A stretch of DNA of 64,000 bases from Marinobacter salarius (GCA_000831005.1 CP007152.1:2914001-2978000), one strand, 5' to 3'; positions 9,253-18,547 are shown, counted from the stretch's first letter. The notes: a model not told the origin generated them from the letters alone. A program made the numbers and translations.

Positions 9253-10026
9253 ATGACGACGGCTTTTACCGAAGTCTCCCGGGACTATGATGATCTGTGG
9301 CTTTTGACCAGGGATTACCGGGGCTGGATGCTGAAAAAGCTTCTTAATCATTTAAATATGCAGGCTGACAGCCGGTTTGCAGACCTTGGTGGTGGGACCG
9401 GTATCTTCACACATCTGCTCAGCCAGGCTGTGCCGCTGGAATCTGAAGCGATATGCGTGGACCCTTCAGGCGCCATGCTCCTGAATGCTGAACAATACAG
9501 CGGCATCCAGACCCGTTGTGCATCCGCTGAAGCGTTCATTGGCAGTGGGGTGCAACTGGACCGGGTGCTGATCAAGGAGTCCATTCATCACATCCGCAAT
9601 CGTGAGAGATTCTGGAAAAAAATGCGCTCATGTTTGCGACCGGATGGTCGTGTTCTGGTGGTCACCCGGCCCAGTTTGCCCGAGTTTCCCCTTTTCAGCC
9701 GGGCGATGACTGCCTTTTCAGAGAGTCAACCGGAGCTTGACATTCTTCTCGGTGAAATCGCCGCCTCCGGCCTTGGTGCGGTGACAAGCAGGGAAGAGTA
9801 CCGCGTCGAAATCCCGAAGGATCGCTGGTATGCGATGCTGCGGGCGCGTTTTATGTCAAATCTGGCAGGTTTTACTTCTGATGAAATTGAGAAAGGTATT
9901 CTGGAAATCGATGATCAGCTGGACGGGGATCAGATTCGATTTATTGATCATCTGTTGTTTGTGCTCGTCGAGCGCGAGTCAGACATGCCCAGTGGACAGG
10001 CGAAGGCTTCTCCAGCGGCGAAATGA
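9253..10026 (+). CDS. Class I SAM-dependent methyltransferase
   Basis: Soluble methyltransferase of about 257 residues. The SAM-binding motif I reads FADLGGGTGIFT (about residues 43-54), followed by an acidic strand end (CVDPSG) and the ESIHHI motif in place of the usual post-motif II loop; DGRVLVVTRP marks the later strand. The substrate is not recognisable. It sits between the membrane methyltransferase and the cus operon and reads the same way as both. Confidence 0.7.
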   Translation: MTTAFTEVSRDYDDLWLLTRDYRGWMLKKLLNHLNMQADSRFADLGGGTGIFTHLLSQAVPLESEAICVDPSGAMLLNAEQYSGIQTRCASAEAFIGSGVQLDRVLIKESIHHIRNRERFWKKMRSCLRPDGRVLVVTRPSLPEFPLFSRAMTAFSESQPELDILLGEIAASGLGAVTSREEYRVEIPKDRWYAMLRARFMSNLAGFTSDEIEKGILEIDDQLDGDQIRFIDHLLFVLVERESDMPSGQAKASPAAK

Positions 10027-10104
10027 AGAAACGATGTACAGATCGTCTTTTCGGCTAGATCAGCATTTTAGTGAGCTAAGACAGCTTCGTGCCGGCATGA
10101 TTAA

Positions 10105-10566
10105 TTGCTTGACGCCTGTGGCGTGAAAGCCGTACCATCACGAGAATTCTTGAAAACTCAATTACCTGGGTCACTCCACTTGCCACGCTTGATAACGCCT
10201 AAAGCCCTTCTTAATCTGCTGTTGCTGATCATGGCAATACAGCCGGTGCTGGCGTTCGGGCAATTCACGGCAGACACATCAGAACCTCCTGCCCGTTTCG
10301 GCCACATGGCCATGGTGGACTGTTGGAGTGCCAGCACTGACGGGCATTCGGAACAGGATATGGCCTGTGGTGATATGGCGTCTACCGATTGTGCTATCGC
10401 CGCCAACCAGGGCAGTTGCGGTGCGATGCTATCCGCACTGGTTTCTGAGAAGGCGGTTTTGCCAGTGCAATGTTCTTCCGACCCTACCTCTCTTCGTCCC
10501 CGAGAAGTCTATCTCAGCGTTATCCTTGATACCCTTACACCTCCCCCTGATTTCTCAGTAGTCTGA
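10105..10566 (+). CDS. Small Cys/Met-rich exported protein upstream of cusB
   Basis: I do not recognise a family. A hydrophobic stretch (ALLNLLLLIMAIQPVLAFG) looks like a signal peptide, and the mature part is rich in potential copper ligands: FGHMAMVDCW, DMACGDMASTDC and NQGSCGAM. The start is uncertain: TTG 10105, GTG 10123 and TTG 10150 are all possible, and the last leaves the most normal signal peptide. The position directly upstream of cusBFAC suggests a periplasmic copper-binding or sensing accessory protein; this is inference. Confidence 0.5.
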   Translation: MLDACGVKAVPSREFLKTQLPGSLHLPRLITPKALLNLLLLIMAIQPVLAFGQFTADTSEPPARFGHMAMVDCWSASTDGHSEQDMACGDMASTDCAIAANQGSCGAMLSALVSEKAVLPVQCSSDPTSLRPREVYLSVILDTLTPPPDFSVV

Positions 10567-10655
10567 TCTTAGTCTTTATCTAAGTTCGCACGTTTACACC
10601 TGGGCCGATAGGCCACTCGGGCGAGCGTCTATAAGCTTCAAATAAGGAAACATCA

Positions 10656-12152
10656 ATGCGCATTTCCCTGATGGCGATGGTGATCGCTGTCGCTTTTGGT
10701 CTGGGCTGGCTGGCCAGCCTGCAAATCATGCCGATGTCAGAATCCGCCGGTTCTGGTAATCCTGCCGGTGAATCGGCGGATGAAAAGCCCTTGTACTGGG
10801 TTGCTCCCATGGATGCCAACTACCGCCGTGACAAGCCTGGCAAGTCCCCCATGGGAATGGACCTGGTGCCGGTGTACGAAGAAAGCAGTAGCGGCCGGGA
10901 CGACGGCGGGGTTCAGATCAATCCTGCAGTCAGAAACAATCTGGGGGTTAAAACCCGGGCAGTTTCCCGTGGGGCAGTGTCTGTTCCGGTCCGAACCGTG
11001 GGTTATGTCACTGACAATGAAGATCAACTGATTCAGGTGCACAGCCGCATTGCCGGATGGGTCGAGGTGTTGCATGTTCGGTCAGAAGGAGAAATCGTTG
11101 ACCGTGGTGAACCACTGTATGAGATCTATTCACCGGAGTTGGTGAATGCCCAGCAGGAGTTTCTGATGTCCGAGCGCCTTGGGCGGGGCTCAGAGGCAAC
11201 AGCGACCGGCGGAAAGCTGCGCGCGCTGGGCATGACGGATAGACAGATTGCCAACCTGAAAAAAACAGGAAAAATCCGAGAACGCATCACCGTATTTGCC
11301 CCTGGCTCCGGCTATGTGGCCGCATTGCCTGTTCGTGCCGGCATGTACGTGCGCCCGGATACTGAAATCATGGCCATTGGCAGTCGCGATTCGGTGTGGG
11401 TGATCGCCGAGTTTTTTGAACGTCAGGCCGGGCTGGTTGAAGCGGGTCAGGCCGTTGAATTCACCACGCCGTCCATGCCGGATACAAACTGGAATGGTGA
11501 CATTGACTACGTTTACCCGGAACTGGATCCCAAAATGCGGACTCTTCGGGCCCGGGTACGCGTTCCGAACCCGGATGGCCGGTTGCGCCCCGGAATGTTC
11601 GTCAATCTCACCATGGATGCCCCCATCGGTGAGGACCTGCTCACTATCCCGCGCCCGGCGCTGATCCGGCGAAGCGACAGCCAGCATGTGCTGCTGGCTG
11701 AGGATGACGGCTATTTTCGTCCGGTGCCCGTCAAGACGGGCCGGGAAGCCGGCGACAGGGTGGTCATTCACGAAGGTCTGAAAGAAGGGCAGCAGGTGGT
11801 GGTGTCCGCCCAGTTCCTGATTGATTCAGAAACCAGCCTCGAGGCCGCCATGCTGCGCCTGGAGCCCGAGGAGCAGAACAGCGCCGGCATGGCCGGTGCA
11901 GACAGCTCTGCGCCCGAACTGTTTGAAGCCGCTGGCCGGATTACGGAGCTTGATGCTGAGAGTTCTTCAGTCACGCTCGACCATGGCCCGGTACCCGGTC
12001 TTGGCTGGCCGGCCATGACCATGACCTTTGGTATTGCCGAATCCGTCGATCTGGTGGAACTGGCCCCGGGTGAGACCGTCAATTTCGGGTTCCGGGAGAC
12101 GCCGGACGGCTATCTTGTTGAACGTATTGAGCCCGCGCAAGACGCGCAGTAA
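10656..12152 (+). CDS. cusB: Copper/silver efflux adaptor CusB with C-terminal CusF-like domain
   Basis: Periplasmic adaptor of the tripartite CusCBA pump. A membrane anchor is followed by the heavy-metal-binding motif YWVAPMDANYRRDKPGKSPMGMDLVP (about residues 47-72), then the barrel-sandwich, alpha-hairpin and beta-barrel domains of the RND adaptor family (about 90-400). Residues about 425-495 form a CusF-like fold with WPAMTMTF, the copper-binding W and M pattern. The length of 498 is longer than E. coli CusB because of this fusion. It is the first gene of cusBFAC. Confidence 0.93.
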   Translation: MRISLMAMVIAVAFGLGWLASLQIMPMSESAGSGNPAGESADEKPLYWVAPMDANYRRDKPGKSPMGMDLVPVYEESSSGRDDGGVQINPAVRNNLGVKTRAVSRGAVSVPVRTVGYVTDNEDQLIQVHSRIAGWVEVLHVRSEGEIVDRGEPLYEIYSPELVNAQQEFLMSERLGRGSEATATGGKLRALGMTDRQIANLKKTGKIRERITVFAPGSGYVAALPVRAGMYVRPDTEIMAIGSRDSVWVIAEFFERQAGLVEAGQAVEFTTPSMPDTNWNGDIDYVYPELDPKMRTLRARVRVPNPDGRLRPGMFVNLTMDAPIGEDLLTIPRPALIRRSDSQHVLLAEDDGYFRPVPVKTGREAGDRVVIHEGLKEGQQVVVSAQFLIDSETSLEAAMLRLEPEEQNSAGMAGADSSAPELFEAAGRITELDAESSSVTLDHGPVPGLGWPAMTMTFGIAESVDLVELAPGETVNFGFRETPDGYLVERIEPAQDAQ

Positions 12153-12167
12153 CCACTGGAGAAAACC

Positions 12168-12509
12168 ATGAAACTGAAAAACCTGATGACGGCTGTTGTG
12201 TTCGGATTATCCCTGGGACCTGTTCTGGCAGCGGCCGATAACAACATGGGCTCGATGTCCGGCATGGACACCAAAGAGTCCGCTGGCCCGGTCCAGAGCC
12301 GGGGCGTAATCACCATGATCAACACCGAAAATCGCAAAGTAACGCTGAAGCATGAGCCTATTCCGGCGCTGAACTGGCCGGGCATGACCATGGGATTTCC
12401 CGTAGCCCCGGAGGTGGACCTGGATGCCCTGGATAAGGGTGACAAGGTTGTCTTCACTCTGGCACCCGCTGGCAAGGGCCAGCAGGTGACCTCTATCAGG
12501 AAACAGTAG
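12168..12509 (+). CDS. cusF: Periplasmic copper chaperone CusF
   Basis: Small exported Cu(I)/Ag(I) chaperone that feeds CusB/CusA. A signal peptide (residues 1-22, ending VLAAA) precedes a Met-rich linker (NNMGSMSGMD) and the OB-fold with H62, W70 and the MTM pair in LNWPGMTMGF, the metal-binding set of CusF. At 113 residues it is a normal length. It lies between cusB and cusA in the same operon, so the locus encodes two CusF-like domains. Confidence 0.93.
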   Translation: MKLKNLMTAVVFGLSLGPVLAAADNNMGSMSGMDTKESAGPVQSRGVITMINTENRKVTLKHEPIPALNWPGMTMGFPVAPEVDLDALDKGDKVVFTLAPAGKGQQVTSIRKQ

Positions 12510-12569
12510 TGATAGCCCGGGGGTGCGCCATCGGGCTGCCCCCGGCCATCACCAGACCGGACTCAGCTC

Positions 12570-15500
12570 ATGATTAACCGCATTATCCAGTGGTCGCTTC
12601 ATAACCGATTTTTTGTATTGCTCGCCACCCTCATACTGATTGGGTGGGGATTCTATTCCGTCAGGGAAACGCCCATTGACGCCATACCGGACCTGTCGGA
12701 TGTACAGGTGATCGTCAAGACCCCGTATCCTGGCCAGGCGCCCCAGGTGGTGGAAGACCAGGTGACCTACCCGCTCACCACCGCCATGCTGTCGGTGCCG
12801 GGCGCCAAAACGGTTCGGGGGTATTCCTTCTTTGGCGACTCCTATGTGTATGTGATCTTCGATGACGACACCGACCTGTACTGGGCTCGTTCCCGGGTAC
12901 TGGAATACCTGAGCCAGGTAGCCGGGCAATTGCCCGATGCCGCCAAACCAGAGCTGGGGCCGGATGCCACCGGCGTTGGCTGGGTATACTCCTACGCCCT
13001 GGTGGACCGCACCGGCCAGCATGACCTTTCGGAGCTTCGGGCCATTCAGGACTGGTTCCTGAAGTTTGAACTGCAAACCGTGTCCGGGGTATCCGAGGTC
13101 GCCAGTGTTGGCGGCATGGTCAAGCAGTATCAGGTGGTGGTGGACCCGGACCGGCTGCGCGCCCATAACATCACGCTGCAGCGTATTCATGCCGCCATCA
13201 ACAGCGCCAACCAGGAAACCGGGGCATCCGTCGTGGAAATGGCCGAGGCGGAATACATGGTGCGGGTCACCGGTTACCTGCAGAACGAGGACGACCTGCG
13301 CCAGGTGCCGCTGGGTGTCAACGATAATGGCAAGCCCTTGTTGCTCAAGGATGTGGCGGATATCCGGCTGGGGCCACAAATGCGCCGGGGTATCGCTGAA
13401 CTGAATGGAGAAGGCGAAGTGGCCGGCGGTATCGTGGTGATGCGTTTTGGCGAAAACGCTCTGGCTACCATCGAGGGTGTTAAACAACGCCTGGAGGAGA
13501 TCAAGGGCAGCCTGCCGGATGGCGTTGAAATGGTGCCCACCTATGATCGTTCCACACTGATCAACAATGCGGTGGACAATCTCTACAGCAAGCTGCTGAA
13601 AGAGTTTCTGGTGGTGATCCTGATCTGCGCGGTATTCCTGTTTCACCTGCGCTCTTCCCTGGTGGTGATCGTGAGCCTGCCGGTGGGCATTCTTGCTGCG
13701 TTCGTGGTGATGCACGCTCAGGGTATCAACGCCAACATTATGTCCCTCGGCGGCATTGCCATCGCCATCGGTGCGATGGTCGACGGTGCCATTGTGATGA
13801 TTGAAAATGTCCATAAACACATGGAGCGGACCCCGTTGACACCGGAAAACCGATGGGCCGTGATGTATAGGGCCGCCGGTGAAGTGGGGCCCGCGCTGTT
13901 TTTCTCGTTGATGATCATCACCGTGAGCTTTCTGCCGGTGTTCACGCTGGAGGCTCAGGAGGGCAAGCTCTTCGCACCCCTGGCGTTCACCAAAACCTAT
14001 GCCATGGCTGCGGCTGCCGGGCTTGCCATTACACTGGTACCGGTGCTGATGGGCTACTTCATTCGTGGCAAGGTATTGCCGGAGCACCGCAATCCCATTA
14101 ACCGGCTGCTGATCTTCCTGTACAGCCCAGCCATTGACTGGGCTTTGCGGCGGCCCGCCCTGATGCTTGCCGGTGGCCTGATTGTGCTGATCATCGGCTT
14201 CTGGCCCGCCAACAAGCTGGGCAGTGAGTTCATGCCCCCCCTGGATGAGGGGGACCTGATGTACATGCCCACCACCTATCCCGGCATCTCCATTGGCAAG
14301 GCCCGGCAGATCCTGCAACAGACCGACAAGCTGATTGCCAGTATTCCAGAGGTTAAAACTGTGTTCGGCAAAATCGGCCGCGCTGACACGGCCACTGATC
14401 CGGCCCCGCTGACCATGATTGAAACCTTTATCCAGTTCAAACCCCGGGACCAGTGGCGCCCCGGCGTGACCCCCGAGTCCCTGCGCCGGGAACTGGACAG
14501 GACCGTCAGGCTTCCCGGTCTCACTAACGCCTGGGTCATGCCGATCAAAACCCGTATTGACATGCTCTCAACGGGCATCAAGACCCCGGTGGGCATCAAG
14601 GTGGCCGGTCCTGACCTGACGGTGATCCAGGGTATAGGGGAAAAGCTCGAGCGGGTGCTGACTGACATACCCGGCACAGCCTCTGCGTTTTCCGAGCGGG
14701 TGGCCGGCGGACGCTACATCAAGGTGGATATACAGCGCGAGGCTGCCGCCCGTTTCGGATTGAATATCGCAGATATTCAATCGGTCGTACGCACCGCGAT
14801 TGGCGGCATGAACGTGGCCAGTACGGTGGAGGGCCTGGAGCGCTATCCCATCAATCTGCGTTATCCCCAGGGCTACCGGGATTCGGTGGAGCAGATGCGC
14901 TTACTGCCCATAGTGACGCCCGGTGGACAGCGTATCGCGCTGGCCGACGTGGCGGATATCCGGGTCGACCGGGGGCCGCCCATGATCAAATCGGAAAATG
15001 CCCGCCTCAATGGCTGGACCCTGGTGGACATTGCAGGCCGGGATCTTGGCAGTTGGGTCAAAGAGGCTCAGTCGGTGGTGCGGGAGCAGGTGGACCTGCC
15101 TGCCGGCTACTCCCTGACCTGGTCCGGCCAGTATGAGTACATGCAGCGTGCCAAGGAGCGCCTGACACTGGTGGTACCGCTGACGCTGGCGATTATCGTG
15201 ATCCTGCTGTACCTGAATTTCCGCAACATGACCGAGGTGGGTATTATAATGGGCACCCTGCCGTTCGGTATGATTGGCGGCATCTGGCTGATGTACCTGC
15301 TGGGCTACAATCTGTCCGTGGCTGTTGCCGTTGGTTTTATCGCCCTGGCCGGAGTCGCCGTGGAAATCGGTGTGCTGATGCTGGTGTACCTCAACCAGTC
15401 CCTGCACAACGCCCTGGAGGCCGTCGATCATCAGCCCGGGAAACTGTCGGCGGATGCCCTGCGCCAGGCGATCAGCCACGGGGCTGCGCAGCGGGTGCGC

Positions 15501-15716
15501 CCGATCATGATGACCTTTGCCGCCATCGTGGCTGGCCTTGTACCCATCATGCTGGGCGGCGGCACTGGTTCGGAAGTGATGCAGCGGATCGCCGGGCCGA
15601 TGATTGGCGGCATGGTTACTACTCTAGTGCTGACGCTGCTGCTGATTCCGGTGATTTTCTACCTCTGGCAGCGTGCGCGGTTGAAGAAGCTCGCCCAAAA
15701 AGGAGCGAACCAATGA
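12570..15716 (+). CDS. cusA: Copper/silver RND efflux pump CusA
   Basis: Inner-membrane proton-driven pump of the heavy-metal-efflux RND group. The 1048 residues show two repeats of six TM helices and periplasmic loops; the N terminus MINRIIQWSLHNRFFVLL and the DAIPDLSDVQVIV motif are diagnostic. Helix 4 carries GGIAIAIGAMVDGAIVMIEN, the proton-relay block. Met-containing segments (MPPLDEGDLMYMP and WVMPIKTRIDMLSTGIKTP) match the copper transport path. It overlaps cusC by 4 bp. A long antisense frame at 12549-14318 is a shadow of this gene. Confidence 0.96.
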   Translation: MINRIIQWSLHNRFFVLLATLILIGWGFYSVRETPIDAIPDLSDVQVIVKTPYPGQAPQVVEDQVTYPLTTAMLSVPGAKTVRGYSFFGDSYVYVIFDDDTDLYWARSRVLEYLSQVAGQLPDAAKPELGPDATGVGWVYSYALVDRTGQHDLSELRAIQDWFLKFELQTVSGVSEVASVGGMVKQYQVVVDPDRLRAHNITLQRIHAAINSANQETGASVVEMAEAEYMVRVTGYLQNEDDLRQVPLGVNDNGKPLLLKDVADIRLGPQMRRGIAELNGEGEVAGGIVVMRFGENALATIEGVKQRLEEIKGSLPDGVEMVPTYDRSTLINNAVDNLYSKLLKEFLVVILICAVFLFHLRSSLVVIVSLPVGILAAFVVMHAQGINANIMSLGGIAIAIGAMVDGAIVMIENVHKHMERTPLTPENRWAVMYRAAGEVGPALFFSLMIITVSFLPVFTLEAQEGKLFAPLAFTKTYAMAAAAGLAITLVPVLMGYFIRGKVLPEHRNPINRLLIFLYSPAIDWALRRPALMLAGGLIVLIIGFWPANKLGSEFMPPLDEGDLMYMPTTYPGISIGKARQILQQTDKLIASIPEVKTVFGKIGRADTATDPAPLTMIETFIQFKPRDQWRPGVTPESLRRELDRTVRLPGLTNAWVMPIKTRIDMLSTGIKTPVGIKVAGPDLTVIQGIGEKLERVLTDIPGTASAFSERVAGGRYIKVDIQREAAARFGLNIADIQSVVRTAIGGMNVASTVEGLERYPINLRYPQGYRDSVEQMRLLPIVTPGGQRIALADVADIRVDRGPPMIKSENARLNGWTLVDIAGRDLGSWVKEAQSVVREQVDLPAGYSLTWSGQYEYMQRAKERLTLVVPLTLAIIVILLYLNFRNMTEVGIIMGTLPFGMIGGIWLMYLLGYNLSVAVAVGFIALAGVAVEIGVLMLVYLNQSLHNALEAVDHQPGKLSADALRQAISHGAAQRVRPIMMTFAAIVAGLVPIMLGGGTGSEVMQRIAGPMIGGMVTTLVLTLLLIPVIFYLWQRARLKKLAQKGANQ

Positions 15717-16945
15717 TTCGACGCAGTGGAATTTACGCCGTTCTGGCGGTATTCGTTTCCCTTTCTGCCCCCGCAATGGCTGAATCGCTGGAAACGGTGG
15801 ACCAGTGGGTTGCGGAGGCGCTGAAGAGCAACGCCACCCTGAGTGCCCAGCGATCGGCCATCGAGGCGGCAAAGGCCGAGGTAGAAGGCTCGGATGCGTG
15901 GGCGGACCCGGTCTTCCAATACCGTATTGCTCCAGAGACGTTTGAAGGCCCCAATATTGTCGGGCACCGGTTTGAGGTCAGTCAGAAGCTGCCCTGGCCG
16001 GACCAGTTATCCGCGTCCCGCGGAGCCGAGGAGGCGGGCGTGCGTGCCGCAACCCAGGACACCCTCTGGCAGACCAGAAAACTGACGGCCTCGGTCAAGG
16101 AGGCCTATGCCCGTTTGTGGTATTCGCACCGGGCCATCGAGTTGCACTACGAGACTCGTGCGCTGGTGGAACAGCTAGCCGAGATTACCCGGCAACGACT
16201 GGAATACGGCGAGGCCACACAGAGTGAGTTGTTCAGGGTAGAGACGGAACTGGATACGCTGGACGCGCAACTGGTTGAGCTGCGGGCGGACCAGGCCAAG
16301 CTCTCCGCCAACCTGATCCCATTATTGGGGCGCCGTCCGCAACCCTCCGAATTGATGCTATCCCTGCCTCCTCGTATGCCAATGGCAGCGGACACCCTGA
16401 CCGGAACCGAGCACCCGTTGGTTCAGGCCGCAGAGGCGCGGACCGCGGAGGCCCGGGCCCGACTGGACGTCGCCGAAGCCAGCCGCAGGCCCGTGTTTAC
16501 GGCCAATGCGGGCTACAATAGCTTGTTGGCTGACGAAAAAAAGCGCTGGACGGTAGGCGTTGGGATTCAGATTCCGTTTACGGGACAGCGACAGAACAGT
16601 GCCGTTCGCAGGGCGACTGCGGAAGTATCCCAACGACAGTGGCAGACCACTCAGGCCCATCGCGATCTGCGAGCGTCAATCGGTGACGTAAAGGCAGCCA
16701 TTCAGGCAGGCTACAGCCGCCTTGAAATCCTTGACGAACGCCATCTTCCGAATCAACGCGCTCACTGGGAAGCCAGCCTGAATGAATTGGCCAGCGGTAC
16801 CGGTGCACTGGAAGATGCCATAGACAGTGCACGGAAGCTTACTGGCGTAAAACTCACCCGGGAAACGGTCATCCGCGACCTGTTCAGTGCCAGGGCGCGA
16901 TACGAAGCCTTGCAAACAACGCAAGCCACCGGCCTTTCAAACTAG
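15713..16945 (+). CDS. cusC: TolC-family outer-membrane channel CusC
   Basis: Outer-membrane exit duct of the Cus pump. An N-terminal signal peptide (cleaved near AMA-ES) precedes two TolC-type repeats of long alpha-helices (about residues 35-205 and 225-405) with QRSAIEAAKAEV and the later VGVGIQIPFTGQR strand pair. Length 410. It closes the cusBFAC operon; a truncated ORF and a change of gene content follow. Confidence 0.88.
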   Translation: MIRRSGIYAVLAVFVSLSAPAMAESLETVDQWVAEALKSNATLSAQRSAIEAAKAEVEGSDAWADPVFQYRIAPETFEGPNIVGHRFEVSQKLPWPDQLSASRGAEEAGVRAATQDTLWQTRKLTASVKEAYARLWYSHRAIELHYETRALVEQLAEITRQRLEYGEATQSELFRVETELDTLDAQLVELRADQAKLSANLIPLLGRRPQPSELMLSLPPRMPMAADTLTGTEHPLVQAAEARTAEARARLDVAEASRRPVFTANAGYNSLLADEKKRWTVGVGIQIPFTGQRQNSAVRRATAEVSQRQWQTTQAHRDLRASIGDVKAAIQAGYSRLEILDERHLPNQRAHWEASLNELASGTGALEDAIDSARKLTGVKLTRETVIRDLFSARARYEALQTTQATGLSN

Positions 16946-16958
16946 AAGGGGATTCACC

Positions 16959-17000
16959 ATGAAAGTATTGTGGGCGTTGCTATCCGCACAGGAAAAGTAG
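16959..17000 (+). pseudogene. Truncated ORF at a junction (signal-peptide stub)
   Basis: A good Shine-Dalgarno (AAGGGGA) and ATG start the 13-codon frame MKVLWALLSAQEK, which looks like the first half of a signal peptide and then stops. It follows cusC by 13 bp. It reads as the 5' stub of a fifth cus-operon gene cut by a deletion or insertion near 16985; the original gene cannot be identified. Confidence 0.45.
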
Positions 17001-17038
17001 ATCAACTGCCATGTGCCGTACTCCCGGCGTATTTGCCG

Positions 17039-17475
17039 TCATTGCCGATCACTGCGATTCCTGAGGGTTTTGAGGCTGTTTCGCATGGGTTCCAGATCAA
17101 AACCTGCAGCCCCGGCTTTACCGATCAGGTCCGGGATAGGGTAGAAAGTTGCATTGGCAAGGGCCCATAAGTGAACGGCGCGCTTGCCAGTGCGACAATA
17201 GCCGAGCACCGGGCCCGGGGATGACCTCAGGGCGTTCGCAAAAGCTCTATATCCTCGGGTCCGTACTTGCCCGGCTCAACAGGAATTTCGTACCAGGTCA
17301 TGCCCAGTTGCTCCGCCTTGCTCTTGAGGGTGTCCGTGTCAGGCTGGTCTTCCGTTTCATTTCGAGGCCTGCTGGCAATAATAGTGCGAAAGCCCGCGCT
17401 TGCCAGTTCTTCGATGTCAGCAATGGCAGGTTGCGCCGTCACGCTGTAGTTCTGATCAAGCTGTTTGATATCCAT
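17039..17475 (-). CDS. DUF442 / Blh-type phosphatase-like protein (frameshifted)
   Basis: Member of the TIGR01244/DUF442 family, dual-specificity-phosphatase-like proteins fused to or encoded beside persulfide dioxygenases. The first frame covers AIADIEELASAGFRTIIASRPRNE and IPVEPGKYGPEDIELL; after one missing base near 17230 it continues with NALRSSPGPVLGYCRTGKRAVHLWAL, which holds the CX5R phosphatase loop, and ends at 17039 (about 146 residues). The protein is therefore full length once the shift is repaired. Its partner, the ETHE1-type enzyme, lies upstream on the same strand 43 bp away. Confidence 0.75.
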
Positions 17476-17518
17476 TTAAATTCTCCTCTAATGTAGTTCG
17501 CCTTGGGGCGGGCCCGTG

Positions 17519-18217
17519 TCACGGTTGTTTTCCACAGGCCAGATTCGCAGGCACCGCCACGTCCATGAGTTTGGGGTCGGGCAAATTCAAGTCATTCATG
17601 ATCTGCACGTATTCCGCTTCCGACTTGCCGGCCAGGCGTGGGTTGTAGTGCTTCTCCTCATAGATGGAAGAACTCAGCATTCCCTTGTAGTCATGGGCCG
17701 GATATACCAGCGTATCGTCAGGCAAACGGAACAGTTTGTTGACGATCGAATCGTAACTTTTGTGCGGGTCGCCGCCCTGAAAGTCAGTCCGGCCGCTGCC
17801 GCGGATCAACAACACATCGCCAGTGAATACGGCCTGCTGGTCGCCCTTTTTCCAGTAAAAGCTGAAGGACTCATCCGTATGCCCCGGGGTGTACAATGCC
17901 TCGAGCCGAATACCGTCGACATCTATCCGGTCCCCTTCGGATACCTGCTCGGATACGCAGTCGGCGTTGGTAAATTCACCCATGGTGGTGATGCAGTCGG
18001 TCTCATCACGCAGATCGCCAAGAGCCGTGAAGTGATCCGCATGCGTGTGGGTATCAATCGCCCGGACAAGCCTGAGGTCAAGTTGATTGATTATATCGAG
18101 GTAGGCTTGCGTATACTCCTTGACCGGATCAATGATAAGCGCTTCCCGGCCGCGGCCCGATGCAATGAGGTAGGTATAGGTACTGGACGTATTGTCAAAG
18201 AATTGGCGAAAAAGCAT
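17519..18217 (-). CDS. ETHE1-type persulfide dioxygenase (MBL fold)
   Basis: Non-haem iron dioxygenase that oxidises glutathione persulfide to sulfite in sulfide detoxification. The metallo-beta-lactamase motif reads THTHADH, with TPGHTDESFSFY, FTGDVLLIRGSGRTDFQ and YPAHDYKG supplying the other metal and substrate residues typical of ETHE1/Blh. ATG 18217 (MLFRQFFDNTSS) is the family start; an upstream extension to 18394 lacks any homology to the fold. It forms an operon with the DUF442 gene downstream. Function as persulfide dioxygenase is from family knowledge. Confidence 0.87.
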   Translation of the reverse strand: MLFRQFFDNTSSTYTYLIASGRGREALIIDPVKEYTQAYLDIINQLDLRLVRAIDTHTHADHFTALGDLRDETDCITTMGEFTNADCVSEQVSEGDRIDVDGIRLEALYTPGHTDESFSFYWKKGDQQAVFTGDVLLIRGSGRTDFQGGDPHKSYDSIVNKLFRLPDDTLVYPAHDYKGMLSSSIYEEKHYNPRLAGKSEAEYVQIMNDLNLPDPKLMDVAVPANLACGKQP

Positions 18218-18547
18218 GGCATTCTGTCCTGAACAGTAAAATGTTCTAACTATAGGTTTAAAGGTAATAAATTGGCGGGCTAGCGTCAAAGCCGTTGCAT
18301 GACAATTCGTACAGGCGTTTTCCAGGGCACTTTGCAGCCTGAGGGTTTTCCACTGCCGTAGGCTGTCATTTCTGCGGTCTTGCATGCAGGCCAATATTTA
18401 CAACGTCATCCAGTGATCAATATGAAGTTTGACAAATAGGTCGATACCCTCTAATTCTGCTCGAATAATGTCTGGGATTTCGGGACACTAGGTCGATGGG
18501 CATTGAACAGAGGTAAACTGCAAACTGGTAGGGAGCGTGAAAGCAAC
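18218..18547. other. 330-bp gap between divergent units
   Basis: This holds the divergent promoters of the persulfide dioxygenase (minus strand) and the zinc-ribbon gene (plus strand). No convincing operator was seen. A minus-strand open frame in it includes a CTNCH pentapeptide, but nothing else supports a cytochrome. Confidence 0.4.

Noticed and set aside
12549..14318. 589-codon open frame on the minus strand across cusA
   Set aside because: It is His/Gln-rich with no domain and mirrors the third-position bias of cusA, whose motifs are all intact. It is a shadow.
18230..18394. CTNCH motif in a minus-strand frame upstream of the persulfide dioxygenase
   Set aside because: A single CxxCH in a short frame without a signal peptide or further cytochrome features; the family start of the dioxygenase is downstream.
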